Below, piece by piece: positions 10,292-18,582 of a stretch of DNA of 64,000 nucleotides. The stretch's first letter is position 1; the number at the start of each line of letters is the position of its first letter. A program made the translations under genes and the position numbers. This stretch comes from Micromonospora sp. WMMD1102 (GTDB lineage Bacteria; Actinomycetota; Actinomycetes; Mycobacteriales; Micromonosporaceae), in the NCBI RefSeq assembly GCF_029626265.1, contig NZ_JARUBN010000001.1, positions 3,472,001 to 3,536,000 of the forward strand. Direction: 5' to 3'. Under the pieces are notes generated by a model. It was not told the DNA's origin. It made no database searches and saw nothing but the letters and a program-made list of their open reading frames with translations.

Positions 10292-10449
10292 GCCAGTCAC
10301 ACGTTTGCGCCCGCACCGAAACCTGCTAGCCGTTCCGGCGACCGGCAAACCCGGGCCGCTTCGACGCAGGGCATCCCGGCCGGCGACGCGCCGGCCGCCG
10401 GCCGGCAGACCCGCAGGTCGGTCGGCACAGCGCAGGGCAGACCGGCCGG

Positions 10450-12672
10450 TCAGCCGCGCAGCGGGCGCAGGGTGCCGGTCTCGGTGACCTCGAACACGTC
10501 CACGGTGTTGCGGCCGGGCAGGAAGAGCGACTCGTCCGGGACCAGCGCGCCGAACCGCTGCCCACCCGGATCGGGTGCCACCACCGGGGCCACCGCGCCG
10601 ACCCGGCCGTTGACCGCCACCGCCAGCAGGGTGCCGTTGCGCACCGAGTCGGGCACCGTGCCGTAGACCAGCGCCGGCAGCCGGCCGCCGGTCTGGTCGA
10701 TCCGGTCGAAGTCGGCCCGGTTCCGCACAGTCACCGTGCCTGCCTCCGGCCCGAGCGGCAGCTCGGCGACCGACCGGCCGATCAGTTCCGGTCGGGGCTG
10801 CGCCGGGAGTACCGGGTGGGCCCGGCCGGCCAGCACGTCGGCGAAGACGCCGGCCGGCACCGTACGCGGCTTTCCCGGCTGGTCGTAGAAGTGCTTGTCC
10901 CCCGGCTGGCGGGTGGTACGCAGCGCCGAGGTGCCGTCGGTCTGCCACGGCACCCGTACCCCGGCCAGGTCGGCGACGGTCGGCAGCAGGTCGACGTGTT
11001 CCCAGTTCCGGTCGTCGACCACGCCGTCGCGCTGCCCCGGCCGCTTCACGAAGAGCGGCACCCAGAGCACCTCCCCCGGCGCCTGCCGCACCGCGCCGAG
11101 GCCGCGCCCCTGCACCCCGGGGGTGAAGCTGACCCCGTGGTCGGCGGTGAGCACCACGAGCGCGTCGTCGTAGAGACCGGTCTCGTCCAGCCGGCGCAGC
11201 GTCTCGCCGAGCAGCCGGTCGGTGTACTCCAGTTGCAGCAGGTGCCGCCGGTGGGCCAACTCCACCCAGCCGTCGCCGTCGTTCGGCATCCCGTCCGGGG
11301 ACTCGTAGCGGATCCCGGAGGGCAGGTAGTTCCACGGCGAGTGCGGCAGCAGCAGGTGCAGGAAGTGCAGCGTGGGCCGGACCGTCGGGCGGAGCGTGGC
11401 CAGGAAGTCGGCGAACCGGGCCGGCTGGTTCTCGTCCAGCTTCCCCCAGCGGAACTGCGGATCGGTAGGCGGCGGCGGGGCGTCGGCCTCCCCGGCCTCC
11501 CGCCGGGTGATCTCCCGGTAGGAGGCCTCCGGATCGCGCTGCCCGGTCTCGCTCGGCGAGACGATCTGCTCCAGCAGGGTGGCGCTCTCCCGCAGCAGCG
11601 TCGGCAGGCCGCCCCGGGCCGAACCCGCGGCCCGGTCCGGGCAGATCCGGGACGGGCAGAGCTGGGTGATGCTCTCCTGCGCCTGGATCTGGTACGGGCC
11701 GGCGAAAGCCGTGAACAGGTTGTCCGGATAGCGCGAGTGGTGCGGTGCCTGCTGCTCGCTCGGATAACGGCCGGTCAGCATCGCCGGCAGCGCGTACGGG
11801 GTGTAGCCGCTGACCCCGGTCGCGTTGCGGTACCAGGTCGACTCGCCGGCCAGCCGGGCGAAGTTCGGATAGCGGCGGGCGTCGACCGCACCCGTGGCGT
11901 CCAGCAGCGAGGTGAGTGGGAACTCGTCCAGGATCAGCATCACCACCGGCGGATGCGGGCTGCCGCCCCCGCTCGCCCCCGCACCCGACCCGGAGCGCTG
12001 CCCCGGCAGCACCACGGCGGAGGCGGGCGAGGCGAAGACGAAGAGCAGCACGAAGACCAGCGGCCCGGCGGCGGCGACCCGGAGCACCTGACCGGTCACC
12101 TGCCAGCGCCGGTACGCGTACGCCCCGGCGGCACCGAGCAGCACGGCGAGGAGCAGCAGCGGCGCCCCGCGTACCGGGGTGAGGTGCTTGCCCACCTGGA
12201 TCGCCAGCGCGGCGAGCAGCAGGCCCAGGGTCCCGGTGTGCAGGGCGGCCCGGACCACCCGACCCCGGGCCGGACCGGCGAGACGGCGGGCCAGCAGCCC
12301 GAGCAGCGCACCGACCCCCCAGAGCACCAGCGGCGGCAGCAGCGTGTACGCCGCCACCAGCAGCAGGATCTCCCGCCGGCCGGCGCCGTGGAAAAGGAAG
12401 AAGTCCGGGCTCTTCCCGGTCACGTCGAGCAGCGGCTGGGTGATCACCAGGCCGCAGAGCGCCACGATCTCGACCAGCGCCCGCACCTCGACCCGTCCCG
12501 CCGACCGCCGCACCGGCTCCGGCCGATCGGCCGGATCGGACCGCTCCGCCGGCTCGTCCACCCCACCGGACACCTCGGGTGGTCGCTCGGCCCCACCCGG
12601 CAGATCCGGCGGTCGCTCGGCCCCACCGGGCAGCTCGGGCGGTCGCTCGGCCGAGGTGCCGGGCTCAGCCAC
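10450..12672 (-). CDS. Membrane sulfatase-superfamily enzyme (phosphoglycerol transferase-like)
   Basis: A 740-residue protein. After a 60-residue hydrophilic start with three AERPPxLPGG-type repeats come about five helices (residues ~63-220), then an extracellular alkaline-phosphatase/sulfatase domain from ~243. Metal-binding DE (249-250) and a Thr nucleophile candidate in GYTPYALPAMLTG (T291) are visible, with TADHGVSF further on. Thr instead of the Cys/Ser of true sulfatases is the LtaS/phosphoglycerol-transferase pattern, so transfer of a polar group to a lipid or cell-wall glycan is more likely than sulfate ester hydrolysis. The GTG start overlaps the methyltransferase stop by 8 nt (GTGGCTGA), so it is the last gene of a three-gene operon. 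Confidence 0.82.
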   Translation of the reverse strand: MAEPGTSAERPPELPGGAERPPDLPGGAERPPEVSGGVDEPAERSDPADRPEPVRRSAGRVEVRALVEIVALCGLVITQPLLDVTGKSPDFFLFHGAGRREILLLVAAYTLLPPLVLWGVGALLGLLARRLAGPARGRVVRAALHTGTLGLLLAALAIQVGKHLTPVRGAPLLLLAVLLGAAGAYAYRRWQVTGQVLRVAAAGPLVFVLLFVFASPASAVVLPGQRSGSGAGASGGGSPHPPVVMLILDEFPLTSLLDATGAVDARRYPNFARLAGESTWYRNATGVSGYTPYALPAMLTGRYPSEQQAPHHSRYPDNLFTAFAGPYQIQAQESITQLCPSRICPDRAAGSARGGLPTLLRESATLLEQIVSPSETGQRDPEASYREITRREAGEADAPPPPTDPQFRWGKLDENQPARFADFLATLRPTVRPTLHFLHLLLPHSPWNYLPSGIRYESPDGMPNDGDGWVELAHRRHLLQLEYTDRLLGETLRRLDETGLYDDALVVLTADHGVSFTPGVQGRGLGAVRQAPGEVLWVPLFVKRPGQRDGVVDDRNWEHVDLLPTVADLAGVRVPWQTDGTSALRTTRQPGDKHFYDQPGKPRTVPAGVFADVLAGRAHPVLPAQPRPELIGRSVAELPLGPEAGTVTVRNRADFDRIDQTGGRLPALVYGTVPDSVRNGTLLAVAVNGRVGAVAPVVAPDPGGQRFGALVPDESLFLPGRNTVDVFEVTETGTLRPLRG

Positions 12673-14137
12673 GCGGGATCCCGAGATAGAGGGTGCGGGT
12701 GCCGGACGGCAGCTCCAGCCGGCGGACGATCTCGCAGCGCTGCCCGAGCAGCCGCTCGAACTCCTCCCGGGTGTAGTCCGGGAAGAGCCCGGCCGGCTTG
12801 TTGGCCAGCAACCGGACCGCCATCGGGTCGTCGGGATGCACGAACTCGACGACCAGCCGGCCGCCACCCTCGGCCGCCGCCAGCAACCCGACCAGCCAGT
12901 CGACGATCTCCGGCAGCGGGACGTTGCGCCCGATGGCCAGATGGTGCACCACGGCCAGCGCGAGCACCGCGTCCGCCTCGGCGCGGGCGGCGAACGAGGC
13001 CCGCTCCACGCCGCGCCAGCCGCCGCCCGGGGACGGGTCGGCCAGGTCCATCACCAGCGGCAGCACCCGACGCTCGCCGTCGGCACGCAGCGCCCGGTAG
13101 AGCCGGTCGACCACGGCCGGGTCGCTCTCCACCGCCACCACGTAGTCGGCGTACCCGGCGGCGAGCCGGGAGTAGGTGCCGTCGTTCGCGCCGAGGTCGA
13201 GTACCAGCCGGGACCGGTCCCTCTCGGCCAGCGCCTCGGCGACGAACCGTTCCTTGGCCTGGCGGTCGTCCGCCGAGTAGGTGCAGGTCTCCCGGTAGCC
13301 GGACCAGTGGCTCTCCGGCGGCTGCCAGTCGAGCCGGCCGACCAGCTTCTCCAGCGCCCGCAGGGTGGCCAGCACCAGCTCCCGGGAGAAACCGGCGTCC
13401 TTCAACTCCTTCCGCACGCTGCCGGTACTGGCGGCGGCGGACCGGCTCTGGATCGCGTCGTGCAGGTGGACGTGCTTGAGCACCCCGGCTCGGAACCGCC
13501 GGGTGCCGCCGAAGAGCCGGCGCAGCTCGCCCGCCTCGATCCCGTCGATCCGGGCGCGCAGCCACGGCTGGAAGTCCAACCCCAGGTGTGCCTGGAGCAG
13601 CAGCGGATAGAGCAGGGTCTGGCAGAACTGCCGGTAGCCGGCCCACGGCTCGCCGTCCCGGGCCGGCTCGAACGAACCGATGTCGATGAAGACCGGCTCG
13701 GCGCCCCGCCACTGGAGGTTGTACGCCGACCCGTCCTTGGTGCTGAACCCGGCCGGTACGGCGGCACGGAGAATCTCCAGGTGCAGCAGCGCGGCGTCCC
13801 GCAGCATCGCGAACGACCACTCGTACGGGTACGACACGAACGGGATGCGCTCGTGTCGGAGTACCGCGGTCCACTGCGCGGCGAGGCTCGCCGGCAGGGT
13901 CTCCGGGTCGGCAGTCTCGGTGCCGCAGACCTTGCCGTCGGCGAGCAGCCTGCCGAAGAACTCGGCTCCGGCGAGTGCCTGCCACTCCTGCGCGGCCTGC
14001 GGGCCGAGCCCGCGCAGGACCTGGCCGCCGGCGTGCAGGACCCGGTTCGCCGGGTCACGGAAGGAGCCGGGATCGGCTCGCGGAGGGGAATCGGGGATGG
14101 TGGTGGACGTTGCCGGCACGGGAGGTGGTGCGACCAT
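12665..14137 (-). CDS. NoeA-like SAM-dependent methyltransferase
   Basis: A 490-residue protein with a long N-terminal region (residues 1-300) resembling the NoeA/HoxX-type nodulation methyltransferases (HERIPFVSYPYEWSF, then FIDIGSFEP) and a C-terminal class I methyltransferase domain with motif I VLDLGANDGT at 312-321 and VVEFVHPDDPM later. Such proteins are soluble or membrane-associated and may methylate a glycan. It lies 15 nt after the 49-residue membrane protein gene and overlaps the sulfatase gene by 8 nt. The shared operon suggests that all three act on the same envelope polymer; that is inference. Confidence 0.82.
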   Translation of the reverse strand: MVAPPPVPATSTTIPDSPPRADPGSFRDPANRVLHAGGQVLRGLGPQAAQEWQALAGAEFFGRLLADGKVCGTETADPETLPASLAAQWTAVLRHERIPFVSYPYEWSFAMLRDAALLHLEILRAAVPAGFSTKDGSAYNLQWRGAEPVFIDIGSFEPARDGEPWAGYRQFCQTLLYPLLLQAHLGLDFQPWLRARIDGIEAGELRRLFGGTRRFRAGVLKHVHLHDAIQSRSAAASTGSVRKELKDAGFSRELVLATLRALEKLVGRLDWQPPESHWSGYRETCTYSADDRQAKERFVAEALAERDRSRLVLDLGANDGTYSRLAAGYADYVVAVESDPAVVDRLYRALRADGERRVLPLVMDLADPSPGGGWRGVERASFAARAEADAVLALAVVHHLAIGRNVPLPEIVDWLVGLLAAAEGGGRLVVEFVHPDDPMAVRLLANKPAGLFPDYTREEFERLLGQRCEIVRRLELPSGTRTLYLGIPRG

Positions 14138-14152
14138 CGGTTGTGGACCGCC

Positions 14153-14302
14153 TCAGTCCTGCTTCGACGGCTGCTTACGGAATCGACTGGTCAGTCTGCG
14201 CCAGTAGAGTTTGGCCGCCACCGCCACCCCGGCGACGCCACCGACCACGGCCTGCACGATGAGGCTGCCCGATCCCGCATCCAGGTAGGCCAGATCAGTC
14301 AT
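14153..14302 (-). CDS. Small membrane protein with YLDAGSGS motif
   Basis: A 49-residue protein, too short for ordinary gene callers. It starts MTDLAYLDAGSGSLIVQAVV, continues as one Gly/Ala/Val-rich helix (to about residue 28) and ends in a basic tail (KLYWRRLTSRFRKQPSK). The YLDxGSGSxxxQ start is one I recall from small membrane proteins encoded beside polysaccharide or sulfatase genes in many bacteria. A strong GGGAGGTGG lies 6 nt before the ATG. It heads the operon, and the 15-nt gap to the methyltransferase implies co-translation. A role as membrane partner of the other two proteins is inference. Confidence 0.8.
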   Translation of the reverse strand: MTDLAYLDAGSGSLIVQAVVGGVAGVAVAAKLYWRRLTSRFRKQPSKQD

Positions 14303-14569
14303 CTCCCGGCCACCTCCCTTTCTGTCTACCCCCGTACCCGAAAAAGAGCGCCGTGTCGGTGCCGCCGGTCCCGACGGCCCGACCCGCGCTCAAGGACAAC
14401 GCGGCCGACGTCACGCAACCCGCCGTTCAGGTGGCGGAAAGCGCAGCGTCGGTTGCCGTTGAACACACCGTACGCCGATGATCTGCCGACCGCACCGGCA
14501 CCCGGAGCCCAGGCCCGGCAGGTCCGATTCGTTCAAGACGCGGACGCGACCCGTTCCTACGCTGGCCGA

Positions 14570-14971
14570 ATGACACCGAGACTAGACGCATTCGGGCTGG
14601 TGGTGGCCGACATGGCCCGATCTCTGGCGTTTTACCGGAGGCTGGGGTTGGAGATCCCGGTTGAGGCCGACAGCGCACCGCACGCGGAACACACCCTGCC
14701 CGGCGGGGTGCGGCTGATGTGGGACACCGTGCAGACGGTCCGCTCGTTCGACCCGAACTGGTCACCGCCGGACGGGGCGCAGATCAGCCTGGCCTTCCGG
14801 TGTGCCGATCCGGCCGAGGTGGACAGCGTCTTCGCTGCGATGACCGGCGCCGGCCACGCCGCCCATCTCAAGTCGTGGGACGCCCCGTGGGGCCAGCGAT
14901 ACGCGGTACTGCTCGACCCGGACGGCAACGGCGTCGACCTGTACGCCCCACTCCCCCCGGCGCCCAACTGA
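14570..14971 (+). CDS. VOC-family (glyoxalase/bleomycin-resistance) protein
   Basis: A 133-residue single-domain VOC protein: it begins PRLDAFGLVVADMARSLAFY, has HTLPGGVRLMWDT in the middle and ends RYAVLLDPDGNGVDLYAP. VOC dimers bind metal and act as dioxygenases, lyases or drug-binding proteins; nothing fixes the substrate. There is no Shine-Dalgarno sequence; a TACGCT box (14558-14563) ends 6 nt before the ATG, so the mRNA is probably leaderless. It is divergent from the small-membrane-protein operon and convergent with an AraC regulator, from which a strong palindrome separates it. Confidence 0.85.
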   Translation: MTPRLDAFGLVVADMARSLAFYRRLGLEIPVEADSAPHAEHTLPGGVRLMWDTVQTVRSFDPNWSPPDGAQISLAFRCADPAEVDSVFAAMTGAGHAAHLKSWDAPWGQRYAVLLDPDGNGVDLYAPLPPAPN

Positions 14972-14978
14972 CCGCGTG

Positions 14979-15030
14979 TTAGGAAGGGCCCCCGCTACAA
15001 CAGAAAACGATATGCGGGGGCCCTTCCTAA
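14979..15030. terminator. Bidirectional terminator, 17-bp perfect inverted repeat
   Basis: Arms at 14979-14995 and 15014-15030 (TTAGGAAGGGCCCCCGC and its exact complement) flank an 18-nt AT-richer loop. It sits 7 nt after the VOC stop and 2 nt before the stop of the convergent AraC gene, so it can terminate both. I recall similar AGGAAGGGGCCC stems as recurrent elements in Micromonospora-type genomes. Confidence 0.85.
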
Positions 15031-15032
15031 GC

Positions 15033-15800
15033 TCAGCGTCCTGCCGGACCGAGCAGCTGCCGCAGCGGTACGCCGGCCAGGCTTCTCACCTCGCGGGACA
15101 AGTGCGCCTGGTCGGCGTACCCGGTGCGGGCGGCGACCTCGGCGGCTGGCGTACCGGCCCGGGCCAGGGCCAGGGCGCGGCGCAGCCGCAGGATCCGGGC
15201 CAGCGTCTTCGGGCCGTACCCGAACAGGGCCAGGCTGCGCCGGTGCAGGTGCCGGGGGCCGAGCCCGAGCGCCTCGGCGGTGGTGCCGACGTCCCGCCCG
15301 GCGGCGAGCCCGGCGGTCAACGGTGCGGCGAGCGGGTCCGGGCCGCCGTCGGCGGCGAGCCGGGCGGCGGCGACCGCCTCCAGCACCTGGCCGGGCCGGT
15401 CGGCCGACGCCACCCGCTCGGCCAGCCCGGCCACCACCGGCTCCGGCCAGAGCGCGGCCAACGGCACCCGCCGGTCCCGCAGTTCGTGTGCCGGCAGCCC
15501 GAAGACCGCCGGGCCGGTGCCCGGCGGGAAGCGCAACCCGACGTACCGCTCCCCGGCCGGGCCGTCGGCGACGTGGGCGACGGTGTCCGGGCCGGCCACC
15601 AGCAGGCCGCTGCGACTCGACCAGATCAGGTCGGTGCAGCCGTCCGGCAGGACCCGTCCGGGTCCGGCGGCGGCCCGGGTGACCGTCCAGACGACGGCGC
15701 CGGGCAGCTCGGACCTCCGCTCCCGATACACGGCCCTCAGCCTGCCACCCGAACGGGTACGGCTGCCCGCCGCAGGCCGGGTTTGTAGCCGACCCGACAT
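15033..15800 (-). CDS. AraC-family transcriptional regulator
   Basis: A 255-residue regulator with an N-terminal sensor domain of the DUF6597 type (LPDGCTDLIWSSRSGLLVAG, then GERYVGLRFPPGTGP) and a C-terminal AraC HTH pair (EALGLGPRHLHRRSLALFGY, then AARTGYADQAHLSREVRSLA). The ligand is unknown. The ATG at 15800 gives a sensible N-terminus; the frame is open much further upstream but that sequence is antisense to the phospholipase D-like gene. It is divergent from that gene (33-nt gap), so it may regulate it or the VOC gene with which it converges. Confidence 0.87.
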   Translation of the reverse strand: MSGRLQTRPAAGSRTRSGGRLRAVYRERRSELPGAVVWTVTRAAAGPGRVLPDGCTDLIWSSRSGLLVAGPDTVAHVADGPAGERYVGLRFPPGTGPAVFGLPAHELRDRRVPLAALWPEPVVAGLAERVASADRPGQVLEAVAAARLAADGGPDPLAAPLTAGLAAGRDVGTTAEALGLGPRHLHRRSLALFGYGPKTLARILRLRRALALARAGTPAAEVAARTGYADQAHLSREVRSLAGVPLRQLLGPAGR

Positions 15801-15833
15801 CGGAGCGGGGCACGGAATGCGAGCCTGTCGCAC

Positions 15834-16988
15834 ATGGCGACCTTCGCCGGCAGGAAAATCGAGGCGTACGTCGGCCCTCGGGAGCTCGGCGCGGCCGACG
15901 ACCTCGAGACGGTGGTGGTCGACTTCATCGCCGGTGCCCGGGAGAGCCTCGACATCGCCGTCCAGGAACTCGACTCGGAGCCGATCGCCCAGGCGATCCT
16001 GGACGCCCGGTTCCGGGGCGTCAGCGTGCGGATGGTGCTGGAGCAGGACTACCTGCGGACGGCGAAGCTGCCCAAGGTCAGTGCCCGGCCCGGCGAGCCG
16101 GAGGTGGACGCCCGGCACCGGGCGCAGTGGGAGCCGGAGCCTGGCAGCCGCAGCCTGGAGCCGAACCGGCGGATCGTCGCCGCACTGCTGCGCTGCGACG
16201 TCGACGTGAAGGCCGACTACAACCCGGCGATCTTCCACCAGAAGTTCGCCGTCCGCGACTACCGGCAGCGGGCCGGCGCCCGGCCGGCGGTGCTCTCCGG
16301 CTCGGCGAACTTCACCGGCACCGACTGCCACCGCAACCTCAACCACGTGGTGGTCTTCTCCGACACCCGGGTCTGCCAGGAGTACGCCGACGAGTTCGCC
16401 CGGCTCCGGCAGGGCCGGTTCGGGCGCGGCGAGCACGGCCGGGTGCCGAACGCGTACAACGTCGGCGGGGTGCCGGTGAAGGTGCTCTTCGCCCCGGACC
16501 ACACCCCGGAACTGGAGATCATGAAACAGATGCTGAAGGCGACCGACCGGGTCGACTTCGCCATCTTCACCTTCTCCGGCTCGTCCGGGATCGATGACGC
16601 GATGATCGCGCTGGCCGCCGCCGGGCGTACCGTGACCGGGGCGGTGGACCCCGGGCAGGGCGTGCAGAAGTGGGCCGCCACCCACGACCTCGACCGGGCC
16701 AACATCGCGCTGTACGCCCCGATCCGGTCACCGGCCTTCGGCAAGCTGCACCACAAGCTGATGGTGATCGACGAGGCGGTGGTGGTCGCCGGCTCGTTCA
16801 ACTACACGGCGCCGGCCAACCAGTTCAACGACGAGAACATCTTCGTGCTCGGCAGCCCCTACCCGGACCTGCCGCGCCGGGAGGGCGGGCCGAGCAACCT
16901 CGACCGGTGCGCCGAGATCGCCGCCTTCTTTCGGGCCGAGATCGAACGGATCGAACTCGCCGGCCAGCGCTTCCTCGGCCGGCGTTAG
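15834..16988 (+). CDS. Phospholipase D-family protein
   Basis: A 384-residue cytosolic-looking protein with two HKD motifs: H135-K137-D142 followed by SGSANFTGT, and H306-K308-D313 followed by AGSFNYT. Two motifs per chain form one PLD-type active site that cleaves phosphodiesters (lipids, cardiolipin synthesis or nucleic acid). No signal peptide or TM segment is seen, which argues against a secreted phospholipase. A 5-bp hairpin TGCGA/TCGCA (15818-15832) sits directly before the ATG and no Shine-Dalgarno is visible. It is divergent from the AraC regulator. Confidence 0.87.
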   Translation: MATFAGRKIEAYVGPRELGAADDLETVVVDFIAGARESLDIAVQELDSEPIAQAILDARFRGVSVRMVLEQDYLRTAKLPKVSARPGEPEVDARHRAQWEPEPGSRSLEPNRRIVAALLRCDVDVKADYNPAIFHQKFAVRDYRQRAGARPAVLSGSANFTGTDCHRNLNHVVVFSDTRVCQEYADEFARLRQGRFGRGEHGRVPNAYNVGGVPVKVLFAPDHTPELEIMKQMLKATDRVDFAIFTFSGSSGIDDAMIALAAAGRTVTGAVDPGQGVQKWAATHDLDRANIALYAPIRSPAFGKLHHKLMVIDEAVVVAGSFNYTAPANQFNDENIFVLGSPYPDLPRREGGPSNLDRCAEIAAFFRAEIERIELAGQRFLGRR

Positions 16989-17056
16989 CGGCTGAACCGG
17001 GCCGGCGGACGACTCGGTTGATCCGGATCGGTAGCCTTGGCCTCCGGAGTGCCGCA

Positions 17057-17110
17057 CCGGCCGGCGTGCCGCTCCGGGTCGGTCCGGCCGGCGTGCCGCT
17101 CCGGGTCGGT
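17057..17110. repeat. 27-bp tandem repeat, two perfect copies
   Basis: Two identical 27-bp units (17057-17083 and 17084-17110) lie in the gap between the PLD-like gene and the next gene, just upstream of that gene's ribosome-binding site. Each unit contains CGTGCCGCTCCGGGTCGG. No coding role is apparent. Confidence 0.9.
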
Positions 17111-17146
17111 AGGGGGCGGGCCGCGTTGCGGCCGTTGGAGGTCCAG

Positions 17147-17737
17147 GTGGCACGGCAGCGGGTCGGAGAGCACCGGCCGGGCGGGGCACCCGCGCCGCAC
17201 CGTGGACCGGGCCGGAGCCGGCCGGTCACGCTCGGCGTCGACGTGGGTGGGGTTATCGTCATGCTCGCCGGGCGCGACGAGGACACCTCGTTCTTCGGCG
17301 GCCAGCCGCTGCGCACCCCGGCCGTGCCGGAGGTCTTCGAGGTGCTGGCCGCACTGACCGCCGAACCCTTCGCCGGGCGGATGCACGTGGTCTCCAAGGC
17401 CGGGCCCGGAGTTGCCGCGAACACCCGGGCCTGGCTGGCGCACCACGAGTTCTTCGACCGTACCGGCATCCCGGCCGACAACCTGCACTTCGTCCGGGAT
17501 CGCCGGGACAAGGCACCGGTCTGCGAGCGGCTCGGGGTCACCCACTTCGTCGACGACCGCCTCGACGTGCTGGCGCACCTGGCGACGGTCGAGCACCGCT
17601 ACCTGTTCCTGGGCGGCAACGCCGACCGGCCGCCACCCGGGAGTGTGCCGGACTGGGCGACGGTGACCGACACCTGGGCGGCGCTCGGCACGCTGCTGCC
17701 GGCGTCGGTCTCCGCGCCGACCGCCGACCGTCGGTAG
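17147..17737 (+). CDS. HAD-like small protein of unknown function
   Basis: A 196-residue protein with a HAD-like layout: TLGVDVGGVIVML near residue 27 where HAD phosphatases have DxDGV, and HFVDDRLDVLAHL near residue 128 resembling HAD motif IV. The second Asp of motif I is replaced by Gly, so phosphatase activity is doubtful. The GTG at 17147 is chosen because GGAGG lies 5 nt upstream; the frame is open further back through the repeat but without a better start. Function unknown; similar proteins are common in actinomycetes. Confidence 0.7.
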   Translation: MARQRVGEHRPGGAPAPHRGPGRSRPVTLGVDVGGVIVMLAGRDEDTSFFGGQPLRTPAVPEVFEVLAALTAEPFAGRMHVVSKAGPGVAANTRAWLAHHEFFDRTGIPADNLHFVRDRRDKAPVCERLGVTHFVDDRLDVLAHLATVEHRYLFLGGNADRPPPGSVPDWATVTDTWAALGTLLPASVSAPTADRR

Positions 17738-17782
17738 CCGACCGCCGGTAGCCGAAGTCGGTAACCGACCGCCGGTAGCCGA
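17726..17782. repeat. Three imperfect copies of GACCGCCGGTAGCCGA
   Basis: Copies at 17726-17740 (one mismatch), 17740-17755 and 17767-17782 run across the end of the HAD-like gene and the short gap to the convergent gene. The GACCG..CGGT parts are self-complementary, so the array may act as a transcription terminator. Confidence 0.6.
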
Positions 17783-17797
17783 CGCCCCGCAGGCGGA

Positions 17798-18490
17798 TCA
17801 GACCTGGTGCTCGACGCGGTGCCGGAGGTAGTCGTCGGAGGAGGTGCGGGCGATCCGGGTCGCCGTCGCCACCGTTTCGCGCAGTTCCTCGGGCCAGTTC
17901 CGCGGGTCCAGGTCGAGCCCCGGCAGGATGCAGCGCCGGACGTCGAGGTTCTCGTTGTCGACGAAGACCCGCAGGGCGGTGTCCTGCCACTCCCGCCGGA
18001 GATCCGCGACGGCGTCGTACTCGGCCAGGCTCTCCGGGGTGGGCGTGTCGGAGCCGGCGGGGTAGCTCAGCGGCGCCTGGGCCCAGTACCAGGCCCGGGC
18101 CGCACCGGCCCGTTCCGGGTCGGAACCGGTGCGCAGCAGGTCGAGCAGGGCCCGCTGCACCCTCCGGCGACCGAAGGCGGCCAGCGTGGGCTCGACGAGT
18201 TGCCGGTTGAAGCTCGGGTCGGGCTCGAGGACCGCCGCCCGGATCAGCGGCGTGAACCACTCCTCGGAGACCGGTGGCCGGACCGCCCGACCGATCGACC
18301 AACGCACCGCGTGCTGCCACCGCCGCCCCTGCTGCACCGGCTCGGGAGGCGCCACGCCGAGCAGCTCGATCAGCTCGTCGAGGCAGCGTTCGTAACTGGT
18401 CGAGGCGTCCTCGGTGCGGCCCGGCAGCGGCTTGAACAACCGTGGCGGCTCGGCCTGCGGCGCGGGCGGGTCGGCGTCGGTGCTCACCAT
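17798..18490 (-). CDS. Hypothetical alpha-helical (HEAT-like) protein
   Basis: A 230-residue soluble protein starting MVSTDADPPAPQAEPPRLF. After a Pro-rich start it is helical, with segments such as FGRRRVQRALLDLLRTGSDP and ARAWYWAQAPLSYP, and an acidic-basic mix suggestive of HEAT-like repeats similar to hypothetical actinobacterial proteins. No catalytic motif is visible. The ATG at 18490 sits at the start of the plausible sequence; the frame upstream is antisense to the LysR region. No function proposed. Confidence 0.65.
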   Translation of the reverse strand: MVSTDADPPAPQAEPPRLFKPLPGRTEDASTSYERCLDELIELLGVAPPEPVQQGRRWQHAVRWSIGRAVRPPVSEEWFTPLIRAAVLEPDPSFNRQLVEPTLAAFGRRRVQRALLDLLRTGSDPERAGAARAWYWAQAPLSYPAGSDTPTPESLAEYDAVADLRREWQDTALRVFVDNENLDVRRCILPGLDLDPRNWPEELRETVATATRIARTSSDDYLRHRVEHQV

Positions 18491-18582
18491 GGCGGCCACC
18501 CTAACCTGTTCGGTGAACGGGCGTGCTCCACTCCACCATCCACAGTCGACGGCCGCACACGATCGGGGCACATGCGGGGCGG

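Noticed and set aside
10816..13479. 887-codon plus-strand frame
   Set aside because: Antisense to the sulfatase and methyltransferase genes; low-complexity Arg/Gln/Gly translation typical of high-GC shadow frames.
17147..17737. Active HAD phosphatase
   Set aside because: Motif I reads DVGGV, lacking the second catalytic Asp, so I list it only as HAD-like.
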